NCBI GenBank assembly: GCA_903838675.1
Contig: CAILZI010000161.1
Coordinates: 1-64,000, forward strand
Direction of reading: 5' to 3'
Origin: an uncultured Verrucomicrobiota bacterium
Lineage (GTDB): Bacteria; Verrucomicrobiota; Verrucomicrobiia; Verrucomicrobiales; Verrucomicrobiaceae
Length of the DNA stretch: 64,000 bases
Below are positions 62,387 through 64,000 of the stretch, in pieces (the first letter of the stretch is position 1; each line of letters begins with the position of its first letter). The notes below the pieces were generated by a model. It ran no database searches. It was not told the origin of the DNA and saw only the letters and a list, made by a program, of their open reading frames with translations. The position numbers and the translations under genes were made by a program.

Positions 62387-63832
62387 ATGAACGCCGCTCC
62401 TGCCATCATGGACTTTCCCGACAGCCTCTCACCCATGGTGGTGAAGGAGCTGCGGCAGGGCCTGCGGACGCGGTTGTTCGGCGGCGTGCTGCTGACGCTG
62501 CATCTGATGCTGGTGCTCCTCACACTCATGAGCGGCGGGGCGGAAAATGCCGCAGTGGTCAGCGGATGGTTCGACGGCATCATCACGCTCGTGCTGTGCA
62601 TCATCATGCCGCTGCGCGGGTTTTCCGCCGTGGCAGATGAGTTGAAGTCCGGTACGCTGGACATGCTGGCGCTCACCCGGCTTTCAGCCGGGCGCATCAT
62701 CTTCGGCAAATGGGCCGCCATCGCTTCGCAGTCGCTGCTGCTCATGCTCAGCATCCTGCCGTATGTGGTGGCACGTTTCGTGTTTGGCGGCCTGGACTTG
62801 TTCGCCGAGGTGATGGCATTGTTTTATAAATGGCTGGCGGGCGTGGTGCTTGCTGCGGTCATCGTGGCGCTCTCCACACAGCGCCAGTTCTGGCTGCGGG
62901 CCGTCATTGTGTTTTTGCCGTTGCTGATCGGTGGCTGTGGCGCCGCTTCATTCATGATGATGTCACGCATGGGCGGCGGCATGCCCCCGGGCACGCTCTT
63001 ATCTTTTTTCATCAAGTCAGGTGGCGGCGGTTCCGCGCTGCTGGTGCTGGGAATTGCGGCGTGGGCGGTCTTCTACTTTCTCAGTCTGGCGGCCACGCGC
63101 ATCGCCCCGACCGCTTCGCTCCTGAGCGTGGTCAAACGCTCCGTGAACTTGGTAGCGATGCTGACGTTGATGCTGGTGGGCTGGTTGTCTGGTTCCAGTG
63201 CTGCGATGGGATCGACGGCTGTGGGCGTGCTCTCATTCCTGATGATGGATGCCCTGACTGAACGCGTGAATGAAGTGCCCTCCGTGTATGCCGCATTCTA
63301 CCAGCGTGGGTGGCCGGGCCGCGCCGCTCTGTGGCTGCTGGCGCCGGGCTGGGTCACGGGGCTGGTTTACTCTGCGCTGCTGGTGGCGCTGGTGTCGGTG
63401 TATGTGGGGTGGACCAGCAGCGTGGAGGGGGCGAAGCTGGTCGCCGTGCGTGCCGCCGGGACCTGGATGATCGCGGCCTTGGTTCAGTTGTTCTCCACTC
63501 GCAGGTCGAGCGATCTGCTGATGCCCTTCATTGTCTTCTGGCTGCTTGTGAATGTGCTCATCGCGCTTCTCGGCAATCTGGTGCTGATGTCCTTTGTCAC
63601 CAAACACACCACGGCCCGGTTCACCTGCGCGCTGCCTCAGTTATTACCAACGGGTTATGCGACCGCTCAGGCGGCAGACAAGGCAGAGCTGCTCGATCTC
63701 GGCATGCTCAGCGCCAGCATCTGGCCTGCGCTGCTGCTGATCTTCGCAGTCTTTGCATGGCGGCAGGCACGCGGCGCGCGGCAGGAAGGCTGGCAGATGA
63801 TTCACGGCCATGAAGGAGGCGTCGCCATCTGA
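62387..63832 (+). CDS. ABC transporter permease
   Basis: The 481-residue protein has about ten spans. It starts with the motif VVKELRQGLRTRLF, also found at the start of the next gene, and carries the ABC-2-type ELKSGTLDMLALTRLSAGRIIFGKW loop. It pairs with the ATPase at 61273. I chose the ATG at 62387 because the longer frame from 62180 overlaps the ATPase. Confidence 0.92.
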   Translation: MNAAPAIMDFPDSLSPMVVKELRQGLRTRLFGGVLLTLHLMLVLLTLMSGGAENAAVVSGWFDGIITLVLCIIMPLRGFSAVADELKSGTLDMLALTRLSAGRIIFGKWAAIASQSLLLMLSILPYVVARFVFGGLDLFAEVMALFYKWLAGVVLAAVIVALSTQRQFWLRAVIVFLPLLIGGCGAASFMMMSRMGGGMPPGTLLSFFIKSGGGGSALLVLGIAAWAVFYFLSLAATRIAPTASLLSVVKRSVNLVAMLTLMLVGWLSGSSAAMGSTAVGVLSFLMMDALTERVNEVPSVYAAFYQRGWPGRAALWLLAPGWVTGLVYSALLVALVSVYVGWTSSVEGAKLVAVRAAGTWMIAALVQLFSTRRSSDLLMPFIVFWLLVNVLIALLGNLVLMSFVTKHTTARFTCALPQLLPTGYATAQAADKAELLDLGMLSASIWPALLLIFAVFAWRQARGARQEGWQMIHGHEGGVAI

Positions 63833-63833
63833 C

Positions 63834-64000
63834 ATGAACACGACACTGCCCATGCTGCATGATTTCAGTGATCGCTTCAGCCCGATCGTCGTCAAGGAGC
63901 TGCGCCAGGGCCTGCGCACACGGTTTTTCACCTCGTCGCTCATCCTGTTCCACACCATCATCATCCTGCTTCTCGTCACGGTGACGTTTGATGCGCCGGT
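63834..64000 (+). CDS. ABC transporter permease, second copy (cut by window end)
   Basis: Fifty-five codons are visible. They start 1 base after the stop of the previous permease. The segment FSPIVVKELRQGLRTRFF repeats the N-terminal motif of the upstream permease, so the two are paralogues and may form a heterodimer. A hydrophobic span follows (LILFHTIIILLLVTV). The rest lies outside the window. Confidence 0.85.
   Translation, partial: MNTTLPMLHDFSDRFSPIVVKELRQGLRTRFFTSSLILFHTIIILLLVTVTFDAP

Noticed and set aside
1..64000. CRISPR arrays, tRNA genes and complete insertion sequences
   Set aside because: No regularly spaced direct repeats, no tRNA T-loop and acceptor patterns, and no transposase frames were seen on reading both strands. 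A tRNAscan-SE and CRISPR-finder run would settle this.

Overview
The window looks like a chromosomal stretch of a high-GC bacterium of the PVC group, most likely the phylum Verrucomicrobiota and perhaps close to Verrucomicrobiaceae such as Prosthecobacter. The phylum call is inference. It rests on two very large secreted PVC-type heme-binding (CxxCH) dehydrogenase-like proteins, several Tat-exported Gfo/Idh, SMP-30 and amidohydrolase proteins, a TMEM43 family protein, a kinase-receiver fusion, rare Shine-Dalgarno sites, and a ribonucleotide reductase of the chlamydial (class Ic) kind.

Layout. 1-600: 3' end of a 5S rRNA gene with its terminator, then a decayed AraC regulator. 587-2326 (minus): ECF sigma factor, membrane anti-sigma-like protein and secreted protein in one overlapping operon. 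2419-6586: LysM lipoprotein, then a sugar cluster (xylose-isomerase-like TIM barrel, Gfo/Idh oxidoreductase, SMP-30 lactonase). 6665-13409: TcdA, rhodanese, a gene broken by an in-frame TGA, exported superoxide dismutase, OmpA-like protein, a polytopic membrane protein, a HAD phosphatase, and rplU-rpmA. 13487-17759: a sulfate-assimilation operon (cysH, TauE/SafE permease, cysD, cysN) with a type II toxin-antitoxin pair set between cysD and cysN. 17831-22312: secreted protein, FAD oxidoreductase, a second toxin-antitoxin pair of the same family, an array of palindromes and an AT-richer orphan gene.

22325-26990 (minus): nrdB-nrdA with two NrdR-like boxes. NrdB has Leu where the radical Tyr should be and Glu in place of the usual Asp ligand. 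27233-36360: amidase lipoprotein, TPR-AAA+ ATPase, TPR membrane protein, giant PVC cytochrome, TMEM43 protein with an N-terminal frameshift, and a Ser/Thr kinase fused to a receiver domain. 36372-46948: Gfo/Idh protein, MOSC-MobA pair, DUF5329 protein, RsmE, aminopeptidase P, an inactive and an active PDZ serine protease side by side, dihydrolipoamide dehydrogenase, an AT-richer two-gene cassette (EEP-fold nuclease/phosphatase plus unknown partner) and an amidohydrolase.

46955-54757: an HlyD/ABC-ATPase/ABC-2 permease exporter, a second PVC cytochrome with a discoidin-like domain divergent from a PAS-AraC regulator, a GNAT enzyme, and an 84-base duplicate of the 3' end of that regulator. 54807-64000: recD2, then a long plus-strand operon of a coiled-coil membrane protein, MoxR ATPase, exported membrane protein, ABC ATPase and two ABC permeases, the last cut by the window end.

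No tRNA gene, CRISPR array, prophage or complete insertion sequence was seen. The strongest points for a second look are the tyrosine-less NrdB, the toxin-antitoxin pair inside the cys operon, the kinase-receiver fusion, the pseudo-protease pair, the two AT-richer orphan loci, and three lesions (in-frame TGA, frameshift, partial gene duplication).
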